DNA from: Roseiarcus sp963772555
GTDB lineage: Bacteria; Pseudomonadota; Alphaproteobacteria; Rhizobiales; Beijerinckiaceae
Direction: 5' to 3'
Assembly (NCBI GenBank): GCA_963772555.1
Contig: CAVYXQ010000024.1
Coordinates: forward strand, 62,001-126,000
Length of the DNA stretch: 64,000 bases
The translations under genes were made by a program, and so were the position numbers. Under the pieces are notes generated by a model. That model made no database searches and was not told the DNA's origin. It saw only the letters and a program-made list of their open reading frames with translations. Below are positions 51,450 through 59,679 of the stretch, piece after piece (position 1 is the stretch's first letter; each line of letters begins with the position of its first letter).

Positions 51450-51638
51450 GTGCACAGCCGGGACGTTCTCAGGGCTCTGAAATCGGACGGCTGGGAGGAG
51501 GTCGCCCAAAAGGGCAGTCACGTCCAGCTCAAGCACCCGTCCAAGCCGGGGCGCGTCACCGTCCCGCATCCAAAACGCGACCTGCCCATCGGAACGCTGA
51601 AGAGCGTCGAGAAACAGGCCGGGATCAAACTGAGGTGA
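51450..51638 (+). CDS. hicA: HicA toxin (mRNA interferase)
   Basis: 62 residues, a double-stranded RNA-binding-like fold. The catalytic histidine is His24 in QKGSHVQLKHP, followed by GRVTVPHPKRDLPIGTLKSVEKQAGI, as expected for HicA, which cleaves mRNA when free. The GTG start matches the family beginning (M-x-S-R-D-V). No ribosome-binding site lies in front, and the promoter places the transcript start at the GTG. The antitoxin gene follows 3 bases after the stop. Confidence 0.93.
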   Translation: MHSRDVLRALKSDGWEEVAQKGSHVQLKHPSKPGRVTVPHPKRDLPIGTLKSVEKQAGIKLR

Positions 51639-51641
51639 CCG

Positions 51642-52307
51642 TTGCCGCGTAACTTCATCGCCCTGATTCACAAGGACGCCGACAGCGACTACGGCGTATC
51701 TTTCCCCGACCTTCCGGGGGTTGTCACGGCGGGCGTTGACCTCGATGACGCCCGCGGCATGGCCGAGGAGGCCCTCGCCCTGCATCTGGAAGGCATGGAG
51801 GCCGATCACGATTCGATTCCGGAACCCTCGTCGCTTGAAGCAATCATGCAGGACCGGGAGAACCGCGACGGCGTCGCCATCCTCGTCAAGGCCCCCGCCA
51901 AGGCGGCGAAGGCGGTCCGGATTAATGTCACAGTGGCGAAAGACGAGCTGGAAGCGATCGATCGATACGCTGCCGAACACGGCTACTCGCGGTCAGGCTT
52001 CCTTGTCCACGCGGCGATGAAATTGGCGGCGGCCGGCGTCGAGGGCGTCACGGCCAAACCCGCCGTCCCGCCGAAGGAGTCGATCACTGGCGATTACATC
52101 ATCTGTCTGGAAGACGGGCGCAAATTCAAATCGCTGAAGCGGCATCTGCGGACCGAGTACAACCTTTCGCCCGAAGAATATCGGGCGAAGTGGGGTCTTC
52201 CGTCCGATTATCCAATGGTCGCTCCAACCTACGCCAAGGCCCATACGGCTCTGGCGGCCAAAAAGAGGATTGGTCAATATCGCCCGGTCAGTAAACGAAA
52301 GTCGTGA
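51642..52307 (+). CDS. hicB: HicB antitoxin fused to a Ros/MucR-type DNA-binding domain
   Basis: 221 residues where HicB usually has 70-140. Domain 1 (1-60) is the HicB RNase H-like fold: YGVSFPDLPGVVTAGVDLDDA. Domain 2 (about 90-131) looks like a ribbon-helix-helix: AVRINVTVAKDELEAIDRYA. Domain 3 (about 147-212) is the Ros/MucR domain: GDYIICLEDGRKFKSLKRHL, LSPEEYRAKWGLPSDYPMVAP. Of the Ros zinc ligands, Cys155 and His168 are kept and Asp158 is as in MucR, but the last His is replaced (Glu172-Tyr173). Start is a TTG with GAGGTGA five bases upstream. Confidence 0.88.
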   Translation: MPRNFIALIHKDADSDYGVSFPDLPGVVTAGVDLDDARGMAEEALALHLEGMEADHDSIPEPSSLEAIMQDRENRDGVAILVKAPAKAAKAVRINVTVAKDELEAIDRYAAEHGYSRSGFLVHAAMKLAAAGVEGVTAKPAVPPKESITGDYIICLEDGRKFKSLKRHLRTEYNLSPEEYRAKWGLPSDYPMVAPTYAKAHTALAAKKRIGQYRPVSKRKS

Positions 52308-52507
52308 GCCGGCTCCCGTTCGCCTGCACAAGCTCGCGGCCACGCGCGGCCCGCATGGTAAACGGCTCGCAACCAGGGACTCATTCCGGGACTCTGCACG
52401 CCAATTTGGCGTTTTCGTCCCGGAATCCGGGACTTTGGCCCTTTTTCGTTCTCTCGCGAGGCTGTCCGCGCGAGGCCATAAACATGTTATTCGTCAATTA
52501 GTTAGAA

Positions 52508-52585
52508 TGGTCGGAGTGGCGGGATTCGAACCCACGACCCCTAGTCCCCCAGACTAGTGCGCTAACCGGGCTGCGCTACACTCCG
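52508..52585 (-). tRNA. tRNA-Pro (anticodon GGG)
   Basis: On the minus strand the acceptor arm CGGAGTG pairs with CACTCCG, followed by the discriminator A and an encoded CCA. The anticodon stem ACTAG/CTAGT closes a CTGGGGG loop, so the anticodon is GGG, reading CCC/CCU. The T-arm GTGGGTTCGAATCCCGC is standard. It lies just downstream of ihfA-merR, as in many alphaproteobacteria. Confidence 0.95.
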
Positions 52586-52678
52586 ACGGCGCTCCTTATA
52601 GGCAGCGGCGCAGCCGCTGGCAATCTGGCCGATTGGCGCTGTTCCAGTCTGCGGCGGCGGAAGCGTCGGGTTTTCCGC

Positions 52679-53194
52679 TCAGCCCTGCGGCGACCGCGCG
52701 CGGGTCAGGATCTGCGCGGCGCGCCGGATGTCGGCGAGGATCTCGCGTAGCGCCGCGGCTTCGGCCTCGGCGAGCCGCGGACGCGGAGCAGGACCGCCGG
52801 TTGCGTCCTCACCGGCCGCTCCGCGCTCGCCCGGAGCCGGAGCGCCGTCGAGCGGCGGATACCGGGGAACGGCGCGGGGGCTCGGCGCATCGCGGGCCAG
52901 GACAGCATCGGCCGGCGCGGGCGCTTCAAACGCGCCGCTCGTCAGCGCCAGCGCGCCCTGCTCCTTGAACAGCTTCTGCACCCCCTTGATCGTGTAGCCC
53001 TCGTCGTAAAGCAGGCGCCTGATGAGGCGCAGACGCTCGATGTCCTCGGGCCGGTAGTAGCGCCGGCCGCCTGCCCGCTTCAAAGGCCGGATCTGCGGAA
53101 ACCGGGTTTCCCAGAAACGGAGCACGTGTTGCGGCAACGCCATCGCATCCGCGACTTCGCGGATGGTGCGAAAGGCTTCGGGGCTCTTCTCCAT
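52679..53194 (-). CDS. MerR-family transcriptional regulator
   Basis: 171 residues. The winged HTH fills 1-75: FRTIREVADAMALPQHVLRFWETRFPQIRPLKRAGGRRYYRPEDIERLRLIRRLL, a branch found directly downstream of ihfA throughout alphaproteobacteria. The remainder is Ala/Pro-rich, then a short helix (EAAALREILADIRRAAQIL). Its target and ligand are not known. It follows ihfA by 137 bases on the same strand. Confidence 0.9.
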   Translation of the reverse strand: MEKSPEAFRTIREVADAMALPQHVLRFWETRFPQIRPLKRAGGRRYYRPEDIERLRLIRRLLYDEGYTIKGVQKLFKEQGALALTSGAFEAPAPADAVLARDAPSPRAVPRYPPLDGAPAPGERGAAGEDATGGPAPRPRLAEAEAAALREILADIRRAAQILTRARSPQG

Positions 53195-53331
53195 CGCTCT
53201 CTATCGCCTGACGCGCTCTCTCTTCGCCTGACGCGGAGGGAATCGGCAGCGCATTGTCGAAGTATCGGTCGAAAGGCGCGGGAACGCCAGAGCCCGGCGC
53301 TCGAACGCCGGGGTTGGCGCGCGGCGGCCCG

Positions 53332-53670
53332 CTAGTCCTTCACCGTCGCGGGGTCGCGGCCGTTGATCTTGGCCTTCAGCACGTTCGACGGCTTGAACAC
53401 CATGACGCGCCGCGGCAGGATCGGCACCTCGACGCCGGTCTTCGGATTGCGCCCGATGCGCTCGCCCTTCGAGCGCACGACGAAGGAGCCAAAGCCGGAA
53501 AGCTTCACCGTCTCCCCACGCGCCGCGGCGTCGCAGATTTCGTCGAGGACCGACTGGACGAGCTCGGCCGATTCCGTCCGCGACAGCCCGACCCTTTGGT
53601 AGACGATTTCGGAAAGGTCGGCGCGCGTGACTGTCTTGCTCGGGTCCCGGCCGCGCTTTTCGTTTGGCAT
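53332..53670 (-). CDS. ihfA: Integration host factor alpha subunit
   Basis: 112 residues. The HU/IHF fold with KTVTRADLSEIVYQRVGLSR, GETVKLSGFGSFVVRSKGERIGRNPKTG and the DNA-intercalating proline in NPKTG is intact, then VPILPRRVMVFKPSNVLKAKING. It bends DNA with IHF-beta and supports sigma-54 promoters such as those served by NtrC. The usual upstream genes plsX-fabH are not present here; an SDR gene on the other strand takes that place. Confidence 0.94.
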   Translation of the reverse strand: MPNEKRGRDPSKTVTRADLSEIVYQRVGLSRTESAELVQSVLDEICDAAARGETVKLSGFGSFVVRSKGERIGRNPKTGVEVPILPRRVMVFKPSNVLKAKINGRDPATVKD

Positions 53671-53930
53671 GTCGAGCCTCAACACCATGGCGCGCCCCCT
53701 GGCGCCAGCCCCTCACCCGGCGTCCGGCGACAATGGCCGAACGCCTTTTTCGCAGTCGTTTTGGACTTTATTTTCAAGTCCGGCAAGTCCATAAAGCGTC
53801 ACGTCAACTGCGCTTCTCTTCAAGGGAAGCAAGCGGCGCAATTCCTCCGTCTCAGGCGCATGCACAAGAGCGGCCGAGCGGCCGCAGTCGCCTTGTCAAC
53901 AACTGTAGCAAACCCCCGAGGGAGTGTCGA

Positions 53931-54701
53931 TTGAGTGCGTCGGAAAGCGATGGGTCGCGCCGCGTCGTCCTGGTGACCGGAGCCTCCCGCGGCATTGGAC
54001 GCGCCGTTGCGCTGGCGCTTGCCCGCTCCGGCGCCCATGTCGTGGCGCTCGCCCGCACCCAGGGCGGTCTCGAGGAACTCGACGACGAAATCCGCGCCGC
54101 TCGACCCGGCGAGGACAGTCCGGCGACCCTCGCGCCGATGGACCTGCGCGATTTTGCCGCAATCGACAGGCTCGGCGAAGCGCTCTACCGGCGATGGGGC
54201 AGGCTCGACGCCTTCGTCGGCAACGCCGGCGTTCTCGGGATCCTGTCTCCCCTGGCGCACATCGATCCGAAGGAATGGGACAGCGCGATGGCTGTCAACG
54301 TCACGGCGAACTGGCGGCTGATCCGGTCTCTCGACCCTCTCTTGCGCCGGTCGGCGGCGGGCCGCGTCGTCTTCGTCACTTCAGGAGCGGCGAGCCGGGC
54401 GGAACTGCGCGCCTATTGGGGCCTCTACGCGACCTCCAAGGCGGCGCTCGACGCGCTTGCGCGGACCTATGCAGCCGAAACGCTGAACACTTCGAACGTC
54501 CGCGTCATGCTGGTCAACCCGGGCCCGCTGCGCACCCAGATGCGCGCCAAGGCGATGCCGGCCGAGGACCCGATGACGCTGCGCACGCCGGAGGAACTGG
54601 CGCCGAAAATCGTCGACATCTGCGGACCGCAATGGGCGGAAACCGGCAAATTGTACGACTTTCCCTCGGACAGGATTCTGTCCTTCCGCGCACCCCTCTA
54701 G
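53931..54701 (+). CDS. Short-chain dehydrogenase/reductase (YciK-like)
   Basis: 256 residues from a TTG with GAGGGAG in front. NAD(P) motif TGASRGIG at 16-23, NAG motif (GNAGVLG) near 104, and the catalytic Tyr-x3-Lys in YATSK near 166-170, with the Ser in TSGAASRAE. The pattern is closest to the YciK/oxidoreductase group. The cofactor specificity and substrate are not readable. It is divergent from ihfA and stands alone. Confidence 0.88.
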   Translation: MSASESDGSRRVVLVTGASRGIGRAVALALARSGAHVVALARTQGGLEELDDEIRAARPGEDSPATLAPMDLRDFAAIDRLGEALYRRWGRLDAFVGNAGVLGILSPLAHIDPKEWDSAMAVNVTANWRLIRSLDPLLRRSAAGRVVFVTSGAASRAELRAYWGLYATSKAALDALARTYAAETLNTSNVRVMLVNPGPLRTQMRAKAMPAEDPMTLRTPEELAPKIVDICGPQWAETGKLYDFPSDRILSFRAPL

Positions 54702-54900
54702 CGATCACAACAAGTCCGCGGAACAAGCGCGCCGCCGGCTGGTTGTGTCTGAGAACGCTTGGCCCTGCGCCGACCGGAGTCCTTGACCCCATCGTCCTGG
54801 CGTCGCGGCTGCGCCCGCGCATCTCTTCACAAATCGCTCGAAGCCGGAACCCGTCGCAAGGCGGGACGTTGCCTTAGCGGAATCCACCAGGGAGCGCTCC

Positions 54901-56340
54901 ATGGCACGCGAGGCCGAAAAATCCGGACGAGAATCAGGCAAACAAAAGACCGAGGACACGAATTCGACGGGGTCGAAAGGCGCGGCGAGCGCCGGCTCCG
55001 ACAAGCGCGAGGGAGAGGAAGGCGGATCGGGGTCAACGGCCCGCGCCGAGGGCAAGGGCGGCGGGTCGCGCATCGCCGAGTTCCAAAGCCTGCGGCACCG
55101 GGAGCTCGAAGGCGTCCTCGCCAGGCGCTCCGAGGGCGGCGCCGACGCGCGCGCGATTGTGCAAGAGTTCGCGGCGCTGTGGCTGCCGAACCACAGGGTC
55201 GAGGTCGAGATCCTCGTCCCCGCCCTGCAGGACGCCGGGGCCGACGAAGACAAGATGGCGGCGGCCAGGATTCGCGCGGACATCGTCAACCTGCTGCTGG
55301 CGGATCTCATCGAGACCGAGGCCGCTGAATTTGCCGAGGCGAAGCTGGAGGCGCTGGCTGACGCTTTCGCCGCCCTCGCCCTGGCGTCGAGCCGGGAGCG
55401 CGAAAGCTTCCTTGACATCGAGTCCGAGGGCTTGGCGGCTCTCGGCCCACAAATGGCGACCCGCTACGAGCGGGCGAAAAGATCGTTCCAGAACATCGAT
55501 GAAAGCATCGGAGAGGCGATGGATTTGCTGGCGCCGCGTAGCCTCTCTGTCTCCTCAGGGCGCCGGCGAAGGGAGAAAGATATGGCAAGGTACTCCAGCA
55601 TGCCAGACCGCGACGAGCAGGGACGGTTCCTGCCCGAAGACGATCGCGGGCGCAGCAGCAGCCGCTCATCGCGCGGCCGGTACGAAGAAGATGAAGGCAA
55701 CGGATATCGCGGTCGGCGGTCGATGAGCCGCGGTCGCGACGACGACGAGCGCTATAGCGGTCGCGGCGATGACCGCGGGCATGGCGGCTGGTTCGGCGAT
55801 TCCGAGGGTCACTCCGAGGCGTCGCGTCGCGGCTGGGATAGGTCGGATCACGGCGACAGCGGCTGGTACGGCGATCGGGAAGGCCATTCCGAGGCTTCCC
55901 GCCGAGGCTGGCAACGGTCCGATCACGGCGAGAGCGGCTGGTTCGGCGACCCGGAAGGCCATTCCGAGGCGGCGCGCCGCGGCTGGCGCAGCGGTCATCA
56001 TGGCGAGAGCGGCTGGTTCGGCGACCCGGAAGGCCATTCCGAGGCGGCGCGCCGCGGCTGGGATGAGGGCGGACATCGCTCGCAGCGCCGCGACGACGAC
56101 GAGGGCTATCGGAGCCGCTCCCGCCACGAGGACGATGACCGACGTAGCGGCTACGAGAGCCGGCGCGGCGGCCGCTATGAGGACGACGACCGACGCGGCT
56201 ATGAGAGCCGCCGCCGTTATGAAGATGACGACGAGCGCGGCTCGCGCGAACGCAGCAGCAGCCGCGGTCATGGCGGGTGGTCCGGCGATCCCGAAGGGCA
56301 CTCCGAAGCTTCCCGCAGGGGCTGGGAGCACCGCCGCTGA
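54901..56340 (+). CDS. Helical (hemerythrin-like) domain fused to 25-residue GWFGDPEGHSEA repeats
   Basis: 479 residues in three parts. 1-55: low-complexity Lys/Glu/Ser/Gly. About 58-205: an all-helical domain with LRHRELEGVL and LPNHRVEVEILVPAL, resembling a hemerythrin HHE domain with only part of its His/Glu ligands. From about 220 (MARYSSMPDRDEQGRFLPEDD) onward: an Arg/Asp/Ser/Gly-rich disordered region. It carries four tandem 25-residue repeats of the type GWFGDPEGHSEAARRGW (about 293-390) and a fifth copy at the very end. The second part looks like a separate protein family joined in frame. A strong terminator follows. Confidence 0.75.
   Translation: MAREAEKSGRESGKQKTEDTNSTGSKGAASAGSDKREGEEGGSGSTARAEGKGGGSRIAEFQSLRHRELEGVLARRSEGGADARAIVQEFAALWLPNHRVEVEILVPALQDAGADEDKMAAARIRADIVNLLLADLIETEAAEFAEAKLEALADAFAALALASSRERESFLDIESEGLAALGPQMATRYERAKRSFQNIDESIGEAMDLLAPRSLSVSSGRRRREKDMARYSSMPDRDEQGRFLPEDDRGRSSSRSSRGRYEEDEGNGYRGRRSMSRGRDDDERYSGRGDDRGHGGWFGDSEGHSEASRRGWDRSDHGDSGWYGDREGHSEASRRGWQRSDHGESGWFGDPEGHSEAARRGWRSGHHGESGWFGDPEGHSEAARRGWDEGGHRSQRRDDDEGYRSRSRHEDDDRRSGYESRRGGRYEDDDRRGYESRRRYEDDDERGSRERSSSRGHGGWSGDPEGHSEASRRGWEHRR
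55778..56074 (+). repeat. Four tandem 75-bp coding repeats
   Basis: Period 75 bases. The third and fourth units share 60 identical bases (55927-55986 and 56002-56061), so the array expanded recently or is kept alike by recombination. A fifth, isolated unit lies at about 56265-56330. Confidence 0.85.
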
Positions 56341-56370
56341 CGGCGGGCTGAATTCGGCTCACGAAAACGG

Positions 56371-56403
56371 AAAGGGCGGCCCAGGGGCCGCCCTTTCTTT
56401 TTG
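56371..56403 (+). terminator. Intrinsic terminator after the repeat protein gene
   Basis: Arms GGGCGGCC and GGCCGCCC, flanked by AAA before and TTTCTTTTT after, 30 bases past the stop. The A-rich left flank would let it also serve the convergent YciF-like gene. Confidence 0.88.
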
Positions 56404-56420
56404 ATGCGCTGAACGCGACG

Positions 56421-56924
56421 TCACGCGGCTTTGCGGTTGACCCCGCTTTCGGCGATCGACGTCAGCTTCTCGTCGGCCGCCTTTTCTTCGGCCAGCGTCT
56501 CTTGCAGGACCTGCGCGCAATCGCTGCGTCCAAGCGTCCTGGCCCAGGCGATCAGGCTGCCGTAGCGGGTCATCTCGTAGTGCTCGACGGCCTGAGCGGC
56601 GGCAATGAGCGCCGCGTCGAGAACCGTCTTGTCGGCGACCTCGCCGGCGACTTCCTGCGCCTCCTTGATGATCCCGTCGATCGCCGGGCAGGTGGTCGAT
56701 TCCGGCTTCGATCCGTGCATCTGAAACACCTGTTCAAGCCGGCGGACGTGATTGCGCGTCTCCTCAAGGTGGGTTTCGAAGGCCGACCGCAGCTGCGGCG
56801 ACGTCGCCTTCTGAATCATCTCGGGCAGCGCGCCGACGATGCGCTTTTCCGCATAGTAGATATCTTGAAGCTGATAGACGAAAAGATCGTCCATCGTTTT
56901 GATGTCCTTTGAGAAAAGGCCCAT
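56421..56924 (-). CDS. YciF/YciE-family ferritin-like protein (DUF892)
   Basis: 167 residues, a four-helix bundle. Conserved metal-type residues appear in LFVYQLQDIYYAEKRIVGALP (about 14-34), FETHLEETRNHVRRLEQVF (about 53-72), AAQAVEHYEMTRYGSLIAWA and ETLAEEKAADEKLT. The family consists of stress-induced ferritin-like proteins whose function is not settled. The Met opening MGLFSKDIKTMDD, preceded by GGGAGATTC, was chosen from a much longer frame. Convergent with the repeat protein gene. Confidence 0.9.
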   Translation of the reverse strand: MGLFSKDIKTMDDLFVYQLQDIYYAEKRIVGALPEMIQKATSPQLRSAFETHLEETRNHVRRLEQVFQMHGSKPESTTCPAIDGIIKEAQEVAGEVADKTVLDAALIAAAQAVEHYEMTRYGSLIAWARTLGRSDCAQVLQETLAEEKAADEKLTSIAESGVNRKAA

Positions 56925-57252
56925 GCATGAATCTCCCGGTGGGATTGGTGTGGCGCCCCTGTTGGGCAACGCCGGCCCGCTCGCCTTGTTCCGCTTGCCG
57001 CACGGGATCGCGTCGTCGCGCAGGGCCTCGCAAATTCGCTTGCAGGCCGCCTCGCGTTTCTGTAAGAGAGCGCCTCGTTTTCGTCCCGCCGGGGGCTGAA
57101 CGGAAGGCCGTCGTCCGACAGGAACGGCGGCAGGAATCTCATCGGGGTTCCGGCTTCCGGTGTTCCCGCCTTCGAACGACCGGTTCGAGCCTTTCCCGGG
57201 CTCGAGGGGCTCCGCGTGGGACGCAAACCGCAAAACAGAAAGGCACAATGCA
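56925..57252. other. Promoter gap between the YciF-like gene and rpsF
   Basis: 328 bases between divergent genes, which must hold the promoters of both. I could not identify a clear -35/-10 pair, a leader hairpin for ribosomal-protein feedback, or any coding frame. Confidence 0.4.
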
Positions 57253-57696
57253 GTGGCTCTTTACGAGCATATTTTCCTGGCGCGCCAGGACGTCACCGCC
57301 CAACAGGTCGAAGCGCTGACCGAACAGGTCAAGACGAAGATCGCTTCGCTCGGCGGCGCGGTCACCAAGGTCGAGCCTTGGGGACTGAAGTCGCTGGCCT
57401 TCCGCGTGAAGAAGAACCGCAAGGCGCATTTCACCCTGCTCAACATCGTCGCGCCGGCCGAAGCGGTCGCCGAACTCGAGCGCACTTTGAGCATCAACGA
57501 GGACGTCTTGCGCTACCTCACCATCCGGGTCGACGAACACGAGGCCGGTCCCTCGGCGATGCTGCGCAAGCGCGACGACGCCGATCGCGACGACCGCGGG
57601 CCCCGCGGGCCTCGCGGCGACCGCGCGGACCGCGGCGACCGCCCGGATCGTCCGCCGCGACGTCCCCGCGATGACGCCAACGTTGGAGCGGTCTGA
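57253..57696 (+). CDS. rpsF: 30S ribosomal protein S6
   Basis: 147 residues. The S6 ferredoxin-like fold occupies 1-100: ALYEHIFLARQDVTAQQVE, GLKSLAFRVKKNRKAHFTLLNI and LSINEDVLRYLTIRVDEHE. A charged Asp/Arg/Gly/Pro-rich tail follows (about 105-147), as in many Rhizobiales S6 proteins. It binds 16S rRNA with S18. The GTG at 57253 is the start matching the family. The stop overlaps the rpsR start (TGATG). Confidence 0.95.
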   Translation: MALYEHIFLARQDVTAQQVEALTEQVKTKIASLGGAVTKVEPWGLKSLAFRVKKNRKAHFTLLNIVAPAEAVAELERTLSINEDVLRYLTIRVDEHEAGPSAMLRKRDDADRDDRGPRGPRGDRADRGDRPDRPPRRPRDDANVGAV

Positions 57697-57932
57697 TGGC
57701 CTCCGCTCCCCGACGCCCCTTCTTCCGCCGGCGCAAGTCCTGTCCGTTTTCCGGCGCCAACGCGCCGAAGATCGACTACAAGGACACAAGGCTTCTCTCG
57801 CGCTATATTTCCGAGCGCGGCAAGATCGTGCCCTCGCGCATCACCGCGGTCAGCGCCTCCAAGCAGCGTGAGCTTGCGCAGGCGATCAAGCGGGCTCGCT
57901 TCCTCGGCTTGCTCCCCTACGTCATCCGCTGA
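57696..57932 (+). CDS. rpsR: 30S ribosomal protein S18
   Basis: 78 residues. RPFFRRRKSCPFSG at the start, IDYKDTRLLSRYISERGKIVPSRITAVSASKQRELAQAIKRARFLGLLPYV covering the rest. It is the S6 partner on the 30S platform. The CPFSG cysteine is the single zinc-type Cys often seen. Translationally coupled to rpsF. Confidence 0.97.
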   Translation: MASAPRRPFFRRRKSCPFSGANAPKIDYKDTRLLSRYISERGKIVPSRITAVSASKQRELAQAIKRARFLGLLPYVIR

Positions 57933-58055
57933 GGTACCGGACGCTCGCGTCCGTCAAGATCTCGAACGCCGCGTCGGCCCGTGCCGCTCGCGTCGGCAGT
58001 TGGAGGCGAGCTTTTGTTTCGACCTCCTAACCGCAAGGCCAGGCGGGACAGCGCA

Positions 58056-59036
58056 ATGCTTCATCGATATGTCGTCGCTCTAGGCTCCGGATGCGCTGCG
58101 GCCCTGCTGTTTGCAGTCAGCGCGCAGACGAGCCCGCTGGCGATGGCGCTCGCCTACCTTGCGCCGCTCCCGATCATGATCGCCACATTGGGCTGGGGTC
58201 TCGACGCTGGCGCGATCGCCGGCGCGATCTCGGTCGTCGCCCTGGGCGCGCTGACCGAGCCGATGTCTGGACTTCTGTTCGCCGCTTCCGTGGCCGCCCC
58301 GGCCTGGCTCATGGCCGGGTTCGCCGTCGCGCCGGTCGGGCGATATCTGGTCCCGCGCCAACCCGCGGGCAACGCGCAAGCCTCCATCGGCGCGATTGTG
58401 ATGCTCGCCGCAGCGATCGGCATGATCGGCGCGGCGGTGGTGCTCACCGCCGTCATCATCGTCTACCGAGGCTATAGCGAAGGCGCGAAACAAGTCGCGA
58501 CCGCCTTGGCGACGCTCGCCGGCGAAGCGCTGGAAACCGGGCCGGACGGCGCCGCAGCGCGTGAGTTCGCGGATACGCTGGTCCGCTTTGGCCCGGCGGC
58601 GATCGCTGCTTCGACGCTCTTGATGTTGTGCGTCAATCTCTATGCGGCCGCCCGCTCCGCTCAGCTTTCGCACCGGCTTACGCGACTTTGGGTGGACTTG
58701 CCGACGTCGCTTCATCTGCCGTGGCCGCTGGGCATACTCACGATCGTTTGCGCCGCCTGCGCCTACGCCCTGCCCGCTCCGGCGTCGCAATATTTCTCTA
58801 TCGGCGTCGGCGGGCTCGGCGGCGCCTTCGTCCTGCAGGGCCTCGCGGTCGCCCACGCTTTGTCGCGCGGACTGAAGCTCAGGATCGTGATGTTGACGGC
58901 GCTTTATGCCTGCTGCGTCTTGCGGGCGAAATACATGCTCCCCGTCGTCGCCGCGCTCGGCATCATCGACTCGTTCGGCAGATTGCGCGCTCGCGCCGCC
59001 TTTCTCCCTGCCCCCCATCCAACGACACACAAATAG
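58056..59036 (+). CDS. DUF2232-family membrane protein
   Basis: 326 residues with about eight membrane segments (e.g. YLAPLPIMIATLGWGLDAGAIAG, SGLLFAASVAAPAWLMAGF, VLTAVIIVYRG). In alphaproteobacteria a DUF2232 protein is encoded between rpsR and rplI; this is that gene. The function is unknown. It starts at the Met opening MLHRYVVALGSG, 123 bases after rpsR, and ends 13 bases before rplI. Confidence 0.88.
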   Translation: MLHRYVVALGSGCAAALLFAVSAQTSPLAMALAYLAPLPIMIATLGWGLDAGAIAGAISVVALGALTEPMSGLLFAASVAAPAWLMAGFAVAPVGRYLVPRQPAGNAQASIGAIVMLAAAIGMIGAAVVLTAVIIVYRGYSEGAKQVATALATLAGEALETGPDGAAAREFADTLVRFGPAAIAASTLLMLCVNLYAAARSAQLSHRLTRLWVDLPTSLHLPWPLGILTIVCAACAYALPAPASQYFSIGVGGLGGAFVLQGLAVAHALSRGLKLRIVMLTALYACCVLRAKYMLPVVAALGIIDSFGRLRARAAFLPAPHPTTHK

Positions 59037-59049
59037 GAGACATGAGATC

Positions 59050-59625
59050 ATGGACGTTATTCTGCTCGAGCGCGTCGGCAAGCTCGGCCATATGGGCGAT
59101 ACGGTGCGGGTGAAAGACGGGTATGCCCGCAACTTCCTCTTGCCGCGCGGAAAAGCCTTGCGCGCGACCGAGGCGAACAAGAAGAAGTTCGAAGGCCAGC
59201 GGGCCGAGCTCGAGGCCCGCAACCATGAGCTGAAGCGCGGCGCGAACGACCTGTCGGCCAAGGTCGCCGGGGCGACGATCGTCATCATTCGCCAGGCAGG
59301 AGAGACCGGCCAGCTGTACGGTTCGGTCTCTGCCCGCGACATCGCCGAGGCGCTGACGGCCGCCGGCTATCAGGTCCAGCGAGCCCATGTCGCCATCCAG
59401 CATCCGATCAAGACGCTGGGCCTGCACGCCGTCCCGATCCAGCTGCATCCGGAAATCGAGGCCAATGTGACCGTCAACGTCGCCCGCTCGCCCGAACAGG
59501 CCGAGCGCCAGAAAAAGGGCGAAGACCTCACCGTGCGCGAGCAGACTTCGATGGACGATCTCGGTCTCGAGGTCGGCAAGGCCCTCGCAGAAGCGGGCCC
59601 GGGCGAGAGTCTCGGGCGCGAGTAG
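59050..59625 (+). CDS. rplI: 50S ribosomal protein L9
   Basis: 191 residues. The N-terminal rRNA-binding domain is typical: MDVILLERVGKLGHMGDTVRVKDGYARNFLLPRGKAL. A long connecting helix follows (about 42-75), then the C-terminal domain (GQLYGSVSARDIAEAL, IKTLGLHAVPIQLHPE) and an acidic tail of about 40 residues. L9 stabilises the L1 stalk region. A GGAGACATGAGATC stretch before the ATG provides the ribosome-binding site. Confidence 0.96.
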   Translation: MDVILLERVGKLGHMGDTVRVKDGYARNFLLPRGKALRATEANKKKFEGQRAELEARNHELKRGANDLSAKVAGATIVIIRQAGETGQLYGSVSARDIAEALTAAGYQVQRAHVAIQHPIKTLGLHAVPIQLHPEIEANVTVNVARSPEQAERQKKGEDLTVREQTSMDDLGLEVGKALAEAGPGESLGRE

Positions 59626-59633
59626 GAGCAACC

Positions 59634-59671
59634 ACGGCGAGCGGAGATCTGTCGGCGTCCCTGCTCGCCGT
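59634..59671. terminator. Hairpin between rplI and galM
   Basis: Nine-base arms ACGGCGAGC and GCTCGCCGT around a 20-base loop, between the convergent stops of rplI and galM. No T-run on either side, so factor-independent termination is unsure. Confidence 0.4.
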
Positions 59672-59679
59672 CGCCTGGA

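Noticed and set aside
52270..52557. Open frame ending in VGVAGFEPTTPSPPD
   Set aside because: The end is the well-known false translation of a tRNA gene in reverse; it runs across the tRNA-Pro at 52508-52585 and out of the frame of the HicB-MucR gene.
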